Assembly: GCA_963971405.1 (NCBI GenBank)
Contig: OZ020484.1
Coordinates: 8,432,001-8,496,000, forward strand
DNA length: 64,000 nucleotides
Direction of reading: 5' to 3'
Source: Psococerastis gibbosa
Taxonomy: Eukaryota; Arthropoda; Insecta; Psocodea; Psocidae
Below are positions 1 to 11,186 of this stretch, piece after piece; positions within the stretch are counted from its first letter, which is position 1; each line of letters starts with the position of its first letter. Made by a program: the position numbers and the translations under genes. The notes beneath the pieces are model-generated. The model made no database searches, was not told the origin of the DNA, and saw nothing but the letters and a program-made list of their open reading frames with translations.

Positions 1-10
1 CATTTATTAA

Positions 11-683
11 GCAGCCCGATCATGGCGATTTTAATACCGGGGTTAATATAATACCATGTCACGTGATGGTATTAATTCAATTTTTGAAGTTTAAAATAAA
101 TGAACTGTAAATTTCAGAATTTTTTAAATTGTGATGTTGGCAATATTGAAGAACCGTAACAAATATAAATAGATAAATATAAACATATCGCCTGAGAAAT
201 AAACATCAAAATGATCAAGTTTTAATTTTGAAATATATAATATATATAAATATATAATATATATAAGAATTATAGATAATTTGTCTAAATCTAAGGCAGA
301 AAAAATTAAGAAACTCCCCAAAAATTTAGCCGAAGCTGATTCAATTGTTTGAATAGACACAATTTGAATTTTGCGCGCTTAGCATTCTTGCGAGAATTAA
401 CAACATAAAAAATTAAAAAAATTCTGAAATTTACTGTTCGTCTATTTTAAACAATTGAATGGAGTTCTTGCGCAGGTAAATCCAACAGGGATGCTATACA
501 TGGAGTCAATGTAGACGTCATCGGACAACTATTGGGTGCTGCTTATGTTTTGCTTATGTAACTTTCGGACAAAAAAATTATTGGTGATCATGTGACGTCA
601 CTACGCAAGTACTCCATTAATACCATCACGTGACATGGTATTATATTAACTCCGACATTAAAATGGCAATGATCAGGTTACTG
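11..683. mobile_element. MITE family A, long form (A1)
   Basis: The left end reads GCAGCCCGATCATGGCGATT and continues through a segment containing CCATGTCACGTGATGG. The same arm returns inverted at about 616-683. The interior is AT-rich and itself partly symmetrical. Related copies lie at 20503, 27991 and 40085, so this is a dispersed non-autonomous DNA transposon. No transposase is visible and I could not settle a target duplication, so the superfamily stays open. Confidence 0.75.
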
Positions 684-885
684 GTGTTAAGTGCACTTTT
701 TAAACAAAAATAATTTTGATTTTTGATACTGGGTACTTCACATAATTTGCCTTGGTGTCTTCGCGACCCTTGACCCTACACCTGAGAACCACTGCTCTAG
801 CTAGACACAATAATGTGCCAATGTGAGATAGTCGGTAGCGGCCTTACGGTACGTTGCTCAAAGGAGGGTGAGATACTATAATTAC

Positions 886-1420
886 TATCAATCAATCAAT
901 CAATCAAAATTTATTTCCAAAATAAAATTTTTACAGTTTTTTGTCACTTCCCTATGGGCTAGGCCCGTTTTAGGGTGGAAATTTTACAATATTCTAAAAT
1001 ACTAGTATAATACAATGAATGCATGCAGTTAAAATACAAAATTTGTGTCAAGTTTAAAAATATAGTGAATATGTATGTAGGTGTAGTGGTGTGTATATGT
1101 GTGTGTTGGTGGTATATGGAAGATTATTATTATTTATTTGTTATTATTATTATTTTTTATTTTTTATTATGTAATTTTGAGATCAGTAAGCCATTTTTTG
1201 ATATTTTTTCTAAATACTTTATAGTTTGTTTGGTTTTTTATTTTCAGAGGAAGTTTATTATAGTACTTTTTGCCTATATAAGAGGTTTGCTTTTGCGTGT
1301 AGCTTGTCGAGACCGTTTGTATGGATAGTGGGTTTGTTTGTTTGTACCTAGTGTTGTGTTGATGTGTGGGTCTGTCTTGCTTATACGTAAGTTTAGTTGA
1401 AAGAAATGTAATTGAGGAAG
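886..1420 (-). mobile_element. 5'-truncated LINE: end of RT ORF, 3' UTR and (TGAT)n tail
   Basis: The minus-strand frame ending at 1167 carries the signature at the C-terminus of many CR1/Jockey-like reverse transcriptase ORFs: an HNTRY block, then YNKLPLKIK, then an F-x3-IKKWL ending. After the stop there is about 250 bp of AT-rich 3' UTR, ending in ATCA repeats on the plus strand (886-905), which is a (TGAT)n tail on the element strand. Everything upstream of the last ~80 codons is missing, as in a normal 5'-truncated copy. The truncation point lies only a few bases from the donor site of the candidate exon at 1425-1594. Confidence 0.75.
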
Positions 1421-1424
1421 TTAC

Positions 1425-1594
1425 CTTGCCGAGGACGCCGCTAAATGGCGTGATTTTAGGAGGAACGACGTTATCTTGGGTCGGCGAGGACGCATGTCCC
1501 GACGGGGCATCCTCCAGCTCCGTCGGCGAGCTGTCCTCCAACAAGGTCCCGTTCCCGCTGTCCACCCGGGCCATGCTTCCCTCGACATCCGCAT
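1425..1594 (-). CDS. Candidate internal exon of an unidentified host gene
   Basis: This 170-bp GC-rich island sits in AT-rich DNA. On the minus strand it is preceded by a pyrimidine-rich acceptor ending TTTGTTCAG and followed by AAG|GTAACT, a good donor. Between them the frame is open: two bases completing a codon and then 56 codons. The product is acidic and rich in Ser, Pro and Thr, with stretches such as LLEDSSPTELEDAPSG. No domain is recognisable, and no partner exon could be found in the window, so the gene would extend outside or be dead. A plus-strand frame also spans it but lacks matching splice sites. The call rests on composition and splice signals only. Confidence 0.35.
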
Positions 1595-1684
1595 CTGAAC
1601 AAATCAAACCAAACAAGTTACTCACAGTCTACTTCAACAAGCAGTCAGTCAAAAAATGTCCCGAATGCACCTCAATGTAAGCTA

Positions 1685-1811
1685 CTACCCGACCACGATA
1701 AAATTTCACTTGGAACACTTATAAAAATCGAATAAACTCTGTGTTCCGCTTATGTAAGTTTTTGAGTAAACAAAGTGTTCCAAGTGCCATCCTATTAATG
1801 TGGTCGGGTAG
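1685..1811. mobile_element. Family F MITE, copy 1 (TA target)
   Basis: Terminal inverted repeats CTACCCGACCACGATA and its inverse are about 16 bp long, and the 127-bp element has a TA on the left. A second copy at 59619-59736 is flanked by TA on both sides. TA target duplication and short size suggest a Tc1/mariner-type MITE. The interior has a second, inner symmetry (GGAACAC / GTGTTCC). Confidence 0.75.
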
Positions 1812-1932
1812 TGAGTTACCGTACATACACAAAACACAATTGTATTTTTGTTAATCGGCGTACCAATGGCGACAATAAAATTATCTTAGTGTTATAGAGC
1901 AGGTTGAATATGTACAATGTACTAGCCAATAA

Positions 1933-2197
1933 GGCGGCCATTCCACCGGCGAATTTACTTTAAAAATTGACTTTGTCATTGACGTTTGTTTTGTTTTAAG
2001 GAGACCATTATGTAGATACTTAACTTATCTATTATAAATTAATTTATGATACGGTAGCAGACATCATTTCTAAGTCTCTACCATATTATGACTTGATTTA
2101 TAATAGATAAGTTAAGTATCTACATAATAGTCTCCTTAAAACAAACGTCAATGACAAAGTCAACTTTTCAAGTAAATTCGCCGGTGGAATGGCCACC
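1933..2197. mobile_element. Family E foldback element E1
   Basis: Near-complete palindrome. The ends read GGCGGCCATTCCACCGGCGA and its inverse, and the arms (about 100 bp each) meet near 2055. It is flanked by TAA on both sides (1930-1932 and 2198-2200). The 3-bp TWA target duplication and GG-start ends fit PIF/Harbinger MITEs. The closest relative is 21621-21876, which shares most of the arm. Confidence 0.85.
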
Positions 2198-2668
2198 TAA
2201 ACGTTCTAATCAAAGTAAAATTGATGGAAGACTCTCTCAACAGAGTTGTCTGGAAACGCCGACCTCCCTGGTGAACAAAGGCGACGTAAAAGTAAAGTAA
2301 GTAATACTTGGTAGATCCACTATTACTAGTTACAATATGGCGGCCGATTGAGACCTTACATAATTCATATCTCAGTTAATATTGGTCGCAGAGGAATGAA
2401 TTAAAATTTAACTGAAAGCCCGTATTATTATCTACGATAATGGTTATCAACACTTCTTACAACAAATCAATGATTTCATAATTTAATAAGTAAAAGTTCA
2501 TAGGCTAGTCGTGATTGTTTGGAACACAAGAGTGTTTTGTGCGTTGTCGTTGTTGTGGTCGGGAAAATATTTTTTATATTTTTTATTACATACATAGCGT
2601 AGATAGTGTAGAGGAAAAGCAGGGTCCTACTCTCCCTACATTTGATCGGCCAGAGCCGAAAGGGATTT

Positions 2669-3550
2669 TTGCTTTCCAATTTATACGTATAGTATAAGGA
2701 AAGCTTTGTGATGGTCGAAATTTTCGATTCCGAGATTTCAACGGATTTACATGTTTTGAGGTCCCAGGAACCCAAAAAAGTGTTTTTTACGAAACGTCTG
2801 TCTGTCGCTCTGTGGCGTCTGTTCGTCAATTTCCGGGCAAACTACTCGGTCGATTTTAATGAAATTTGGCATGTAGGTTCACAAAAATCATGCCTCGAGA
2901 CCATTTTATTTTTATTTTGGGCTAACTCAATTTGGGGGGGGGGGTTTATTCTCGAAAAACATCAAAAAAACGCCTAAAAAAATTATTACTAAAAAACGGC
3001 TCCAACGATTTCTTTTAAATTCACATATATTGTAGTACTAATGTATATATTGTTGTACTAATGTTGACAAAATGCGGGGGGTCGCTTGCCCCTTGATAGT
3101 TTGCTTCTGGGGGTAAAAAAAATAAAAATAACTAAATTTTAAAGAAAAATGACTAAAAAATGATTTTTCTGATGCGAAACCTTTCCATCGATGATTTCTA
3201 CCTTCATTCATGTATGTTTTAGGTGTTAAATTGAGTAACGAAACCGGACAGGTTACTTTCCCAAGAAACTATTTGGTTTTGTGCAAAAGAAAATGTTTTT
3301 GAAAAAATGAAAATTCACGCTCAAATGCATTGCGTGCATGGCATTATTGCTGTGTGGTAATGTAATGTAATGTCTGACCTATCTAGAATTTACTTCACCT
3401 CCAGAGACGTCAGGTGGACAAACCCCCCCCCCCCCCCAGATGTCGGAAATTTAACAATAGGAAAATTATTTACCATGAAATTACTCATTTTCTCTATCTA
3501 CTATAATTGATAAATTGGAAAGCATGTTCGAGTAAACTCGGACCGGTTCT
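2669..3550 (+). mobile_element. HINE/DINE-1-like element B1
   Basis: Starts TTGCTTTCCAATTTATACG and ends ...CTCGGACCGGTTCT. Structure from left to right: subterminal inverted repeat (CTTTCCAATTTAT), TGTCTGTCTGTC-type microsatellite near 2800, a conserved core with GGGGGTCGCTTGCCCC near 3080, a poly-C run near 3422, the inverse subterminal repeat (ATAAATTGGAAAGC), and a 3' hairpin CGAGTAAACTCG. This arrangement is the known layout of Helentron-associated interspersed elements. No Rep/helicase is encoded. Confidence 0.8.
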
Positions 3551-3556
3551 TTTTAA

Positions 3557-4029
3557 TAAGGCCGGTACACATGGACGATTCGAACGCTGGTGATTCGCTG
3601 AGATGTCCTGGGGGGTATATGTACGTATAGCTGCAAAAAACCAGAGTCTACTTCAGCAGATTCCTGTCGGCGGCTTGTCGTAGATGCACGGTGTTCCCCT
3701 TGACACGCCTAGAAAGCTTCTGAAGTGCGTTCAGAATTATAATGTTTCCTTGCACCAACCAATCACCAATCCATTTGTTCCCTTGCCACATCTATCAGCG
3801 CGCCTCCCGCGTTACGATCGCCCGTAATGTGTACAGAGTCTCAGCGAGTACCAAAACTGTATACGCACAACATACAAAAGCTTGTACAATTGGAGCAGTC
3901 AAATGTAGTTTTAAATTTTAAGTTTCAGTGTGTTATCTGTAAGATTTCTCTACACATAGGTACAATACCAGTCCAGTATTTCTTACTAATACTGTACATT
4001 TCTTCCAAACGTGGTTTGGACCGGCCTTA
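3557..4029. mobile_element. Family R element with TTAA target duplication
   Basis: Ends TAAGGCCGG and its inverse CCGGCCTTA are flanked on both sides by TTAA (3553-3556 and 4030-4033). The 473-bp element abuts the 3' end of B1. TTAA duplication is typical of piggyBac and Kolobok elements. No transposase frame is present. A GGTACACACSG-type segment near 47617 may be a fragment of the same family. Confidence 0.65.
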
Positions 4030-4389
4030 TTAAGTAATAAAAAAAACGAGGCCTGACTGTAAGTTTACCACTAAAAAACCTCATGCTTGAATGTCATTCA
4101 CTGAATGAGTCTGTTTTTCTTCAGTCAACCTTGATGCAGTTGTCATAGAATGAGTCAACCGTGTTTGCTGTGAGTCATGTCCATAAAGACTATAACCGAG
4201 GAGGGTCGACGTTCTTATTACTCGCTTCACGTCTCAAAACTTAGGCGAGAGCATCAAGGAAGAGGCGAACAGCCGTATAGCCTTATAGGCAAGGCCCATT
4301 AAGCTTAAGAGCACAGGTTACATGCACCCTCTATATAGCCTATTCAAATTATGCCAAAATACGAAAAAAAATGAAACTTTTTGTCTACA

Positions 4390-4475
4390 GGTTAGTACCT
4401 GTGTTGAGTAACGATACGCCTCCGATCACATGGCGTGTTGAGATTCGCACAAGTACATGGCATACGATGGGTTAC
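4390..4475 (-). repeat. SINE M fragment (M4)
   Basis: Matches the central part of the SINE M copies at 24748, 27327 and 33645: ACAGGTTAGTACCTGTGTTG followed by CTCCGATCACATGGCGTG. It is interrupted a few bases later by foldback element E2. Both ends of the SINE are missing. Confidence 0.55.
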
Positions 4476-4480
4476 CCTAA

Positions 4481-4642
4481 GGTGGGTATTCCACATACGT
4501 CAATCGTCAATGAAAAATTGAAAAATGACATTTTAGCAGACATTAAAGACATACTAAAAATTCTGCTACCACGTCAATTTACGTCATTGTTACGTCATTT
4601 TTCAATTTTTCATTGACGATTGACGTATATGGAATACCCACC
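4481..4642. mobile_element. Family E foldback element E2
   Basis: A 162-bp near-perfect hairpin with ends GGTGGGTATTCCACATACGT and its inverse, arms of about 65 bp, and a loop containing GCAGACATTAAAGACATACT. Flanks are TAA on the left and TTA on the right, both allowed TWA targets. The element lies inside the SINE M fragment. Confidence 0.85.
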
Positions 4643-5239
4643 TTAGGGCCTAGAGTACCCGAACCACCCACCGTATATTAAATACATTATTAGATATCAT
4701 GGGCTTATAAGAAACCAAAAAAATTACAGGAAGGGATATGTGGACTCACAATTTTGTCAAATGCCAAATAAAATAGGCCTACACTAAAAATAAAAATATA
4801 AAAGCGGAATAGCCCTGTCTACTACGGTAGGTAGGCTACGTTTTTTAACGACAGGATACATATAATATAATCGTACAGAAAGATCTAGTAATCCATTTAT
4901 AAATGCTACATGAAATGGATTTTCATTAATAATTTGGCTTGCTAGCGATTAATATAAAATTTGAGCCACAACCCATCAATTTACAACTAAAAAACTTGTT
5001 GCAACATAAATTTTTAGCCCACTTGGCTGAGCCAGCAGGCTGCAATTATAGACTGAGTATCATGCCAGCAAGGTACCCATCGTCGCCCTATAATTGTCTC
5101 AGTCAAGTGACCCAACAAACATTTTTTTTTTTTTAAATCAGGGAACTGTGAATAGTGTTTCATAGTTTTGAATAGGGTGACATTAAGGTCTAATTACAAA
5201 GTGGGCGCTCAGCGCAGTGCTCTTCATCGTAATTATAAA

Positions 5240-6080
5240 GAACCGGTCCGAGTTTACTCGAACATGCTTTCCAATTTATCAAAATTAGTAGATAGAGAAA
5301 ATGAGTAATTTCATGGTAAATAATTTTCCTATGGTTAAGTTTCCGATATCTCGCGGGGGGGGGGGGGGGTGTCCACCTGACGTCACTCGTCACTGGTGGT
5401 GAGGTAAATTCAAGATAGGTCAGACCAACCAACACATTACCACACAGCAGCAATACTGACAGGGCACGCAATGCATTTGAGCGTGAATTTTCTATCATTA
5501 AAAAAAAAAAACATTATTTTGTACAAAACCAAATACTTTTTTGGGAAAGCAACCTGTCCGGTTTTGTTACTCAATTTAACACCTAAAACATACCTGAAGG
5601 TAGAAATCATCGATAGAAAGGTGTCGCAGAATTTTTTCATTTTTATTTTTTTACCCCCAGAAGCAAACTATCAAGGGGCAAGCGACCCCCCGCATTTTGT
5701 TAACATTAGTAACGACTACAATATATGTGAATTTAAAAGAAACGTTGGAGCCGTTTTGGGGAAATAATTTTTTTAGACGTTTTTTTGAAGTTTTCTTAAA
5801 ATAAAAACCCCCCAAATTGAGTTAGCCCCAAATAAAAAAAATGTTCCCGAGATATGATTTTTGTGAACCTACATGCTGAATTTCCTCAAAATCGACCGAG
5901 TAGTTTGCCCGGAAATCGACGAACAGACAGACAGACAAACAGCAGACAGACACACATTTCGTAAAAACCACTTTTTTGGGTTCCTGGGACCTTAAAACGT
6001 GTAAATCCGTTGAAATCTCGGAATCGAAAATTTCGACCGTCACAAAGCTTTCCTTATACTACGTATAAATTGGAAAGCAA
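5240..6080 (-). mobile_element. HINE/DINE-1-like element B2
   Basis: Full-length minus-strand copy running from AGAACCGGTCCGAGTTTACT to ...TATAAATTGGAAAGCAA. It carries a poly-G run at about 5346-5369 and an ACAGACAGACAGAC microsatellite near 5923-5950. The layout is as in B1. Confidence 0.85.
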
Positions 6081-6369
6081 AAATAGCTTGGTAGTTGCTA
6101 CAAAGCGTAGGTATGTTTTCTGCCACCAAAAAACGCCAATTTATAGTTTTATCTCCTCTTATTACATTTATAAATGGCTCTAGTCTCAATAAATTGAAAT
6201 CCTGTGAGTGAACACCCCCCCCCCCTGATTTTACCATGGAAGAAGGTGTCATATGCCCCACCCATTCATATATACTAGTATTTGAAAGGTCCGGTAGAAT
6301 AAGGCGGTTGTAACCACATAGAAACACCCCTCCCCTCCCCCCCCCCCCCCCACTCCACCCCACCAAAAC

Positions 6370-6690
6370 ATAGAAAACATGACTTTTTAGACGATTTTTA
6401 TTCCTTTTAATTTTTTCTGCCTTAGATCCAAACTATCAAGAAAAAAGCGACCTAATTGGTTTTAATCACACTAATAACGACTACGATCTTATTCGTAATG
6501 TGAGTTTTTTTTTTAATGAGCAGTTTTTTAGTTTTAGGTGAGTGAGAAACTCCCCCAAATTGGCAGAAAAATAGAAAAGAAATTCCCTGAAATATGATAT
6601 GTATGGACTTACGATAAATACCGAATTTCATCGAAATCCATTGAGTAGTTTGCCCACAGTTTGCGTCACCAAAAAGGTTAAAAATCCCGA
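6370..6690 (-). mobile_element. Diverged relative of family B
   Basis: Two blocks align by eye with the minus-strand B core: CCAAACTATCAAGAAAAAAG followed by an AATAACGACTACGAT block, and CGAATTTCATCGAAATCC followed by GAGTAGTTTGCCC. Divergence is much greater than among B1, B2 and B5, so this is an older copy or a separate subfamily lying next to B2. Confidence 0.55.
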
Positions 6691-6747
6691 TTTCAAGACC
6701 CTGCCAAAAGAAGTTACACTTCAAAAATCCTACGAGGCTGCCACGCT

Positions 6748-7365
6748 TATAATTAGCGTTGGCAAACCACACAAGAGTATCGTACTCTATTTTACACATG
6801 CATACTCTACAAAGTGGAAGTCACTTAAGAGTACGCAAAAATACTCTTTTTCTGGAATATGAAGAAAAAGCAAATTGTTAAAGCGGGATGAAAGGAATAG
6901 GGAGGGCATCTTTGCATTTAATGAGGAATGACCTTTTTTTGAATGTAAATTTAGAGTTAAAGTGTGAAGAGACTTTTTCCAGTTTTCCTCTTTTTCTTCT
7001 TCCCCCTTAGTGCCGCGCGCGCAGCGTGGGGGGGGGGGGGGTCACCCCGAACCCATTTCCCGGACTCGCCCCGGTCGGACGTTAAAACCTTGAGCTCGGC
7101 CATTGTTTTCCTTCTTGCTCCAGCGAACTGTTCAATCATTTTTACCAGTTTTCAAAAAATAAAATCTGTAAACACTGCGAAGGCATCGAAGTCACATGTT
7201 GCGGCCAACCAGCCAGCCGGCTGTAACTTGAAGAAGAAGATACACAGCGAAAACATCGCAAAAATGTTGTTTTAAATAATACTATATACTGGGTAGCCTA
7301 CTCTTTTTTTTTCTTCCTAAAATCCAGATATACTTTATTTCCATGAAAAGAAGTTGTCAACCCTA
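6748..7365. mobile_element. hAT-like element K1 (contains a LINE insertion)
   Basis: Related to K2 (17772-18779) at both ends: left ACACATGCATACTCTACAAA with AGTGGAAGTCAC, right TACTCTTTTTTTTCTTCC then GTCAACCCTA. Direct 8-bp repeats GCCACGCT flank it at 6740-6747 and 7366-7373. A 157-bp LINE end interrupts it at 6988-7144. No transposase is recognisable. Confidence 0.7.
6988..7144 (-). mobile_element. 5'-truncated LINE end inserted in K1
   Basis: Minus-strand sequence matches the LINE end near 25685-25815 (GAAAACAATGGCCGAGCTCA, then AAATGGGTYCGGG, then CACGCTGCGC) and finishes in an A/G-rich GAAGAAG tail. A perfect 9-bp target duplication CCAGTTTTC lies at 6979-6987 and 7145-7153. It is a dead-on-arrival copy retaining only the last ~50 codons and tail. 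Confidence 0.8.
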
Positions 7366-7712
7366 GCCACGCTTCCTAATAATAAAGTTGTTCAGTAACA
7401 AGCTAACAGCCCGCGGGGGCCGTGGAATGGACCATAGTCCGACAGTACTTTGTGTCGCACCGATTTTTAAGCTTCGCCATAGGGGATTTACTTGTATTGA
7501 AGGAGTTCTGATTGACGTAAACAACACAATGTTTACCAGCCAGTGGGGTTTCCCATAGTTTGAATGAAACTCAGTCCATGAAACAGATCATGTGGACTGG
7601 AACGGTGGATTTGATGGTCTCATCAGTCATAGCACGCTTACGCTGCAGATTGTCTCGCACAGGTGCTGGTTTTTTACCCATCTATAAAATCGGAAGAAGG
7701 TACTCATTTTAA

Positions 7713-8112
7713 AGCTAGGACTATACGGGCGCTGAAAACGCCGCGTTTTGAAACGTCAACGTTACGCAATCCTCAACTATACGAGCGCTGTGTACGTCGC
7801 GCTAGAGGCGAAATGGCGGGAATTTAAGGTCAATTGTGAATTAAAACGATATGGAAGCAGTCCGTATAGGTTGCGCTGGCTTCAACTTTTGTTGGAAACA
7901 ACGCGACGTTGAAATCGCCCGTATAGTCCTGTTCGGCGCTAGTTACGTCGCGTACCTAACGCGCCCGGTTGCGTTGTTCACTTGTGACGTTGCGTCCTCT
8001 CGCGACGTTTTCAGCGCTCGTATAGTCTGCCGTATGGAAGTTCCATTGCCGGTCAACGAGAGTTGACGCGACGTTAGAATCGCGACGTTTTCAGCGCCCG
8101 TATAGTTCTAGC
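7713..8112. mobile_element. Family G foldback element
   Basis: Ends AGCTAGGACTATACGGGCGC and its inverse GCGCCCGTATAGTTCTAGC, flanked by TTAA on both sides (7709-7712, 8113-8116). The motif ACTATACGNGCGCTG recurs internally in both orientations (about 7770, 7920, 8010), giving several alternative hairpins. It is unusually rich in CG dinucleotides for this window. No coding potential is recognised. Confidence 0.65.
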
Positions 8113-8269
8113 TTAAGGTACACAGCCCAGAAAACAGAGCATCGTTTACCAATGTTTACGGCCGTGACTCAGTGCTAGAACCGTAGAGGCGCCGCCTTTG
8201 AAACGCGTCTTGGGTTTCTTCGGAGGTTTTATTGCTCTTGACGGAACACATGAACCAAAAGAAACTAGT

Positions 8270-8296
8270 GTACTACCCGACCTCGTTACGAAGACA
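8270..8296. repeat. Family F end fragment
   Basis: TACTACCCGACCTCGTTACG matches the outer end of family F (copies at 1685 and 59619). No opposite end follows. Confidence 0.4.
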
Positions 8297-8317
8297 TTTC
8301 GTAAGTCTAGGTTATGA

Positions 8318-8455
8318 TTTCCTATTCATACGTATACGGTAGCATAAGGAAAGCTTTGTGATGGTCCAATTTTCGGTTAGGGGATTTCCGTGGATTACAC
8401 GTTTTTAAGTCCCAGGAACCCAAAAAGTGTTTTTTTACGTAATGTCTGTCTGTTG
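8318..8455 (+). mobile_element. HINE-like 5' fragment B3
   Basis: Holds the first ~140 bp of family B (GGAAAGCTTTGTGATGGTCC through the GTCTGTCTGTTG microsatellite) and then stops. The break is exactly in the microsatellite. Confidence 0.7.
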
Positions 8456-8517
8456 TGGGTCAAAATAAAAAAACATAAGTAATATCGATTAAATTAAATA
8501 ATAACTTTTTGTTTTAG

Positions 8518-8635
8518 TACTAAGCCAACCTAGCGGAGTTAGGGCTATAAAGCCCTCGATTAGACTCAACTAGGAAGGCCCGGAACCGCCTGCTGTACAT
8601 GCCCTCCGAAGCATGGCCAGAAAATGCAGCATATC
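8518..8635 (-). repeat. SINE D, copy 1 (5'-truncated)
   Basis: Contains the body and 3' end shared with the complete copies at 42577 and 56930: on the minus strand CATGCTTCGGAGGGCATGTA, GGGCTTTATAGCCCTAACTC and GGTTGGCTTAGTA. The tRNA-like head is absent. Confidence 0.75.
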
Positions 8636-9191
8636 ATAGTATATCCGTCCATGCCTACAGCCAATATACCTGCACGGATGTGTTGGTGCAAGTCCAGCCA
8701 ACTTAAAAAACCTTGTGTCTACTTATACAACATTAATATTGATTTAACTTTTTCTTGTTAATCAAGGCTTAGCATGGAATCGCATTATCAATTTAGTGAA
8801 GTCGCCGGCGAATTTTGATGAACCTGCCAATTTGTCTGGTTTCCAGGTGCAGTACCCATTAATTTGCGCACAGATTAGCACTCATTACGTCTTTTCGCAA
8901 CGTTGTAATCGCCTGCAGGCATGCTTTTACGTTGTGCGTTTTATGAATTTCTGACCTATTTGGCATTAAGACGTGCGTACGAAGTACTTGTATACATCCA
9001 GTGACGCCGCAGTGGTGCTCAGGGGCTCAACAGCCCTCAACTTTCATGAGGGGGGTGAGTACACCTAAAAAGTTTACTGGATAAAGTAAATCAAATTCAT
9101 ACCATGACTGCCGAATACTGTGCTCAATTTTTTTTTCCACGCGATAACATTAGTATACGAAAATATATAGCTAGTAACTAACGTGTGTATT

Positions 9192-9717
9192 ATTGCTTTC
9201 CAATTTATACGTAGTACAAGGAAAGCTTTGTGATGGGCAAAGTTTTCGGTTGTGAGATTTCAACGGATTTACACGTTTTGAGGTCCCAGAAACCAAAAAA
9301 TTTGGTTTTTACGAAATGAAATTTTGGGGTAACTAGCTATTTTGGGGGGTTTTATTCTCAAAAAACTCCAAAAAAACGTCTAAAAAAATTATTTCTCAAA
9401 AACGGCTCCAATGATTTCTACTAAATTCACATATGAAGTAGTCCTTATTAATTATATTGTTCACAAATTACAGTGGGTCGCTTGCCCCTTGATAGTTTGC
9501 TTCTGGGGGTAAAAAAATAAAAATAGTCAATTTTCATGAAAAATGACTAAAAAATAATTTTTCTACGGAACGTTTCTATCGATGATAATTTTCTACCTTC
9601 AGGTATGTTTTACGTGTTAAATAGAGTAACAAAACCGAACAGTTTGATCTCCAAATAAATTATTTGGTTTTGTGTAAAAATTATAGAAAATTCACGCTCA
9701 AATACATTGCGTGCCGT
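9192..9717 (+). mobile_element. HINE-like element B4, shortened
   Basis: Begins TTGCTTTCCAATTTATACGT and follows the B layout, but the microsatellite block and the 3' part after GCGTGCC are missing. It is followed 25 bp later by element H. Confidence 0.75.
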
Positions 9718-9746
9718 ACACTAGATATTATAGAATGGAGTTTTAA

Positions 9747-10142
9747 GAGGACATGCTACGTAGAAAATGAGCACCCCCAAAATTTGTTGTTTTTATGGAC
9801 TTTTTATTTTTTACTTAATTAACAAAGCAAGTCATTAAAAATTTGGCTCATGGAAGTTGTAGAAGACTACTTCGTGCATCCTATAATCGAGTATTTTTAC
9901 TTTTCGGTTTTGTAGTTCTTCCAAAAATCCCAGAATACGTATAATTTTAGTCCGTTCTGGTATTTATGAAAGAACTAAGGTACCAAAAATTTAATATTTC
10001 CTATTACATGATGCATGAAGCAGTCTTCTACAACTTCCATGAGCCAAATTTTTAATGACTTGCTTTGTTAATTAAATAAAAAATAAAAAGTCAATAAAAA
10101 CAACAAATTTTGGGGTGCTCAATTTCTTCGTAGCATGTCCTC
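9747..10142. mobile_element. Element H: long-armed foldback with TTAA target
   Basis: Arms of about 130 bp start GAGGACATGCTACGTAGAAA and return inverted as ...CTTCGTAGCATGTCCTC. TTAA flanks both sides (9743-9746, 10143-10146). A single end of the same family survives near 38775-38815 (TTTTCTACGTAGCATATCCT). No ORF is seen; TTAA suggests piggyBac- or Kolobok-type mobilisation. Confidence 0.75.
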
Positions 10143-10146
10143 TTAA

Positions 10147-10405
10147 GGATTTTTGTACACAGTATATAGAGGTTACCTCCCTCCGGTGACGTCACACGGA
10201 AGGCATTCAACTGGGTATCGTTAGCAAAGATAATCACGAGGAAACCAATACAGGATACAGAATGTTATTATGGAATAGACGATGGCTATATTATGATTGG
10301 ATGGGTGTCGCAACTCGGATACCGATACCAGTTTAGCATGAAGATGTATCGGACTTCCATAGCGATTAGCGAAGCGCCTTTAATACTGTAGGCTATAGGT
10401 TCTCA
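10147..10405. other. No recognised feature
   Basis: AT-rich DNA. I see no open frame with support and no repeat shared with the rest of the window. Confidence 0.4.
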
Positions 10406-10407
10406 CA

Positions 10408-10525
10408 CATGCTACATTTTCTGGCCATGCTTCGGAGGGCATGTAAAGCAGGCGGTCCCGGGTCTTCCTAGTTGAGTGTAAGAGATGGCTTCATAGCCCT
10501 AACTCCGCTAGGTTGGCTTAGTAAT
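10408..10525 (+). repeat. SINE D, copy 2 (5'-truncated)
   Basis: Plus-strand body GGCCATGCTTCGGAGGGCAT through CTAACTCCGCTAGGTTGGCT, ending TTAGTAATAG and an A-rich tail. The tRNA-like head is missing. Confidence 0.75.
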
Positions 10526-11185
10526 AGAAAAAAAGTCAATAATTATTTATTATTCATTATAGGTTATAGCCCATTCTCATTTTTTTTTTTTTTTTTAATC
10601 AATAATCTATCACTAAATCCTTCGGCTCATTCTCGACCTCTACTTAAACTATCTCAATAGTTTGATCATTTTTACGTTGTAGCTTATGCAAGGCAAGCAA
10701 ATGCCAGCAACGGCAATATAATTTCTTCCCATGAACTTGGCAGCGGCGTGGCGCCTATTTCAAAGGTCGCAGACTAATCTCCCTGAACCTCCCTCTTCGT
10801 GTCGGCCGGCAGCCGCCTTTGTTAGCCTAAGACCCTGCATTGGTCACGCCTTGCATTTGCTAGTCGCCTGCGGGCCATGGCAAGGATACGGGACAAAAGG
10901 AGTCTAGAATAATGAAAAGAAAAACTATTGAAAATAGCATGGCTTAACCGTAGATTATTTAAACTTTCCATCAAATGGAATAGCACCTACGGCGTTCTTC
11001 CGCGAATAATGTCTTCACGCCGTGTTCAGTGTACGATACGAGGTATATTATACATTATCATATTGTACATGTCACTATTAAACTGAAATTGCTTCGTAGT
11101 AATTAATAAGAAGACTCCCAGAATAATAGTTAGTTACAATATAAAATGAATGATCACATTCGCCTAGCGATACAACTTTAGTCCT
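10526..11185. other. Unassigned DNA
   Basis: Contains a T-run near 10581 and a GC-richer patch at 10735-10880, but no frame or repeat I can support. Confidence 0.35.
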
Positions 11186-11186
11186 A

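Noticed and set aside
5822-6043. 73-codon minus-strand frame with a VEIFDSEISTDLHVLRSQEP motif, repeated at 2708 and 34999
   Set aside because: It recurs only because family B elements recur; the frame breaks at the microsatellite and differs between copies.
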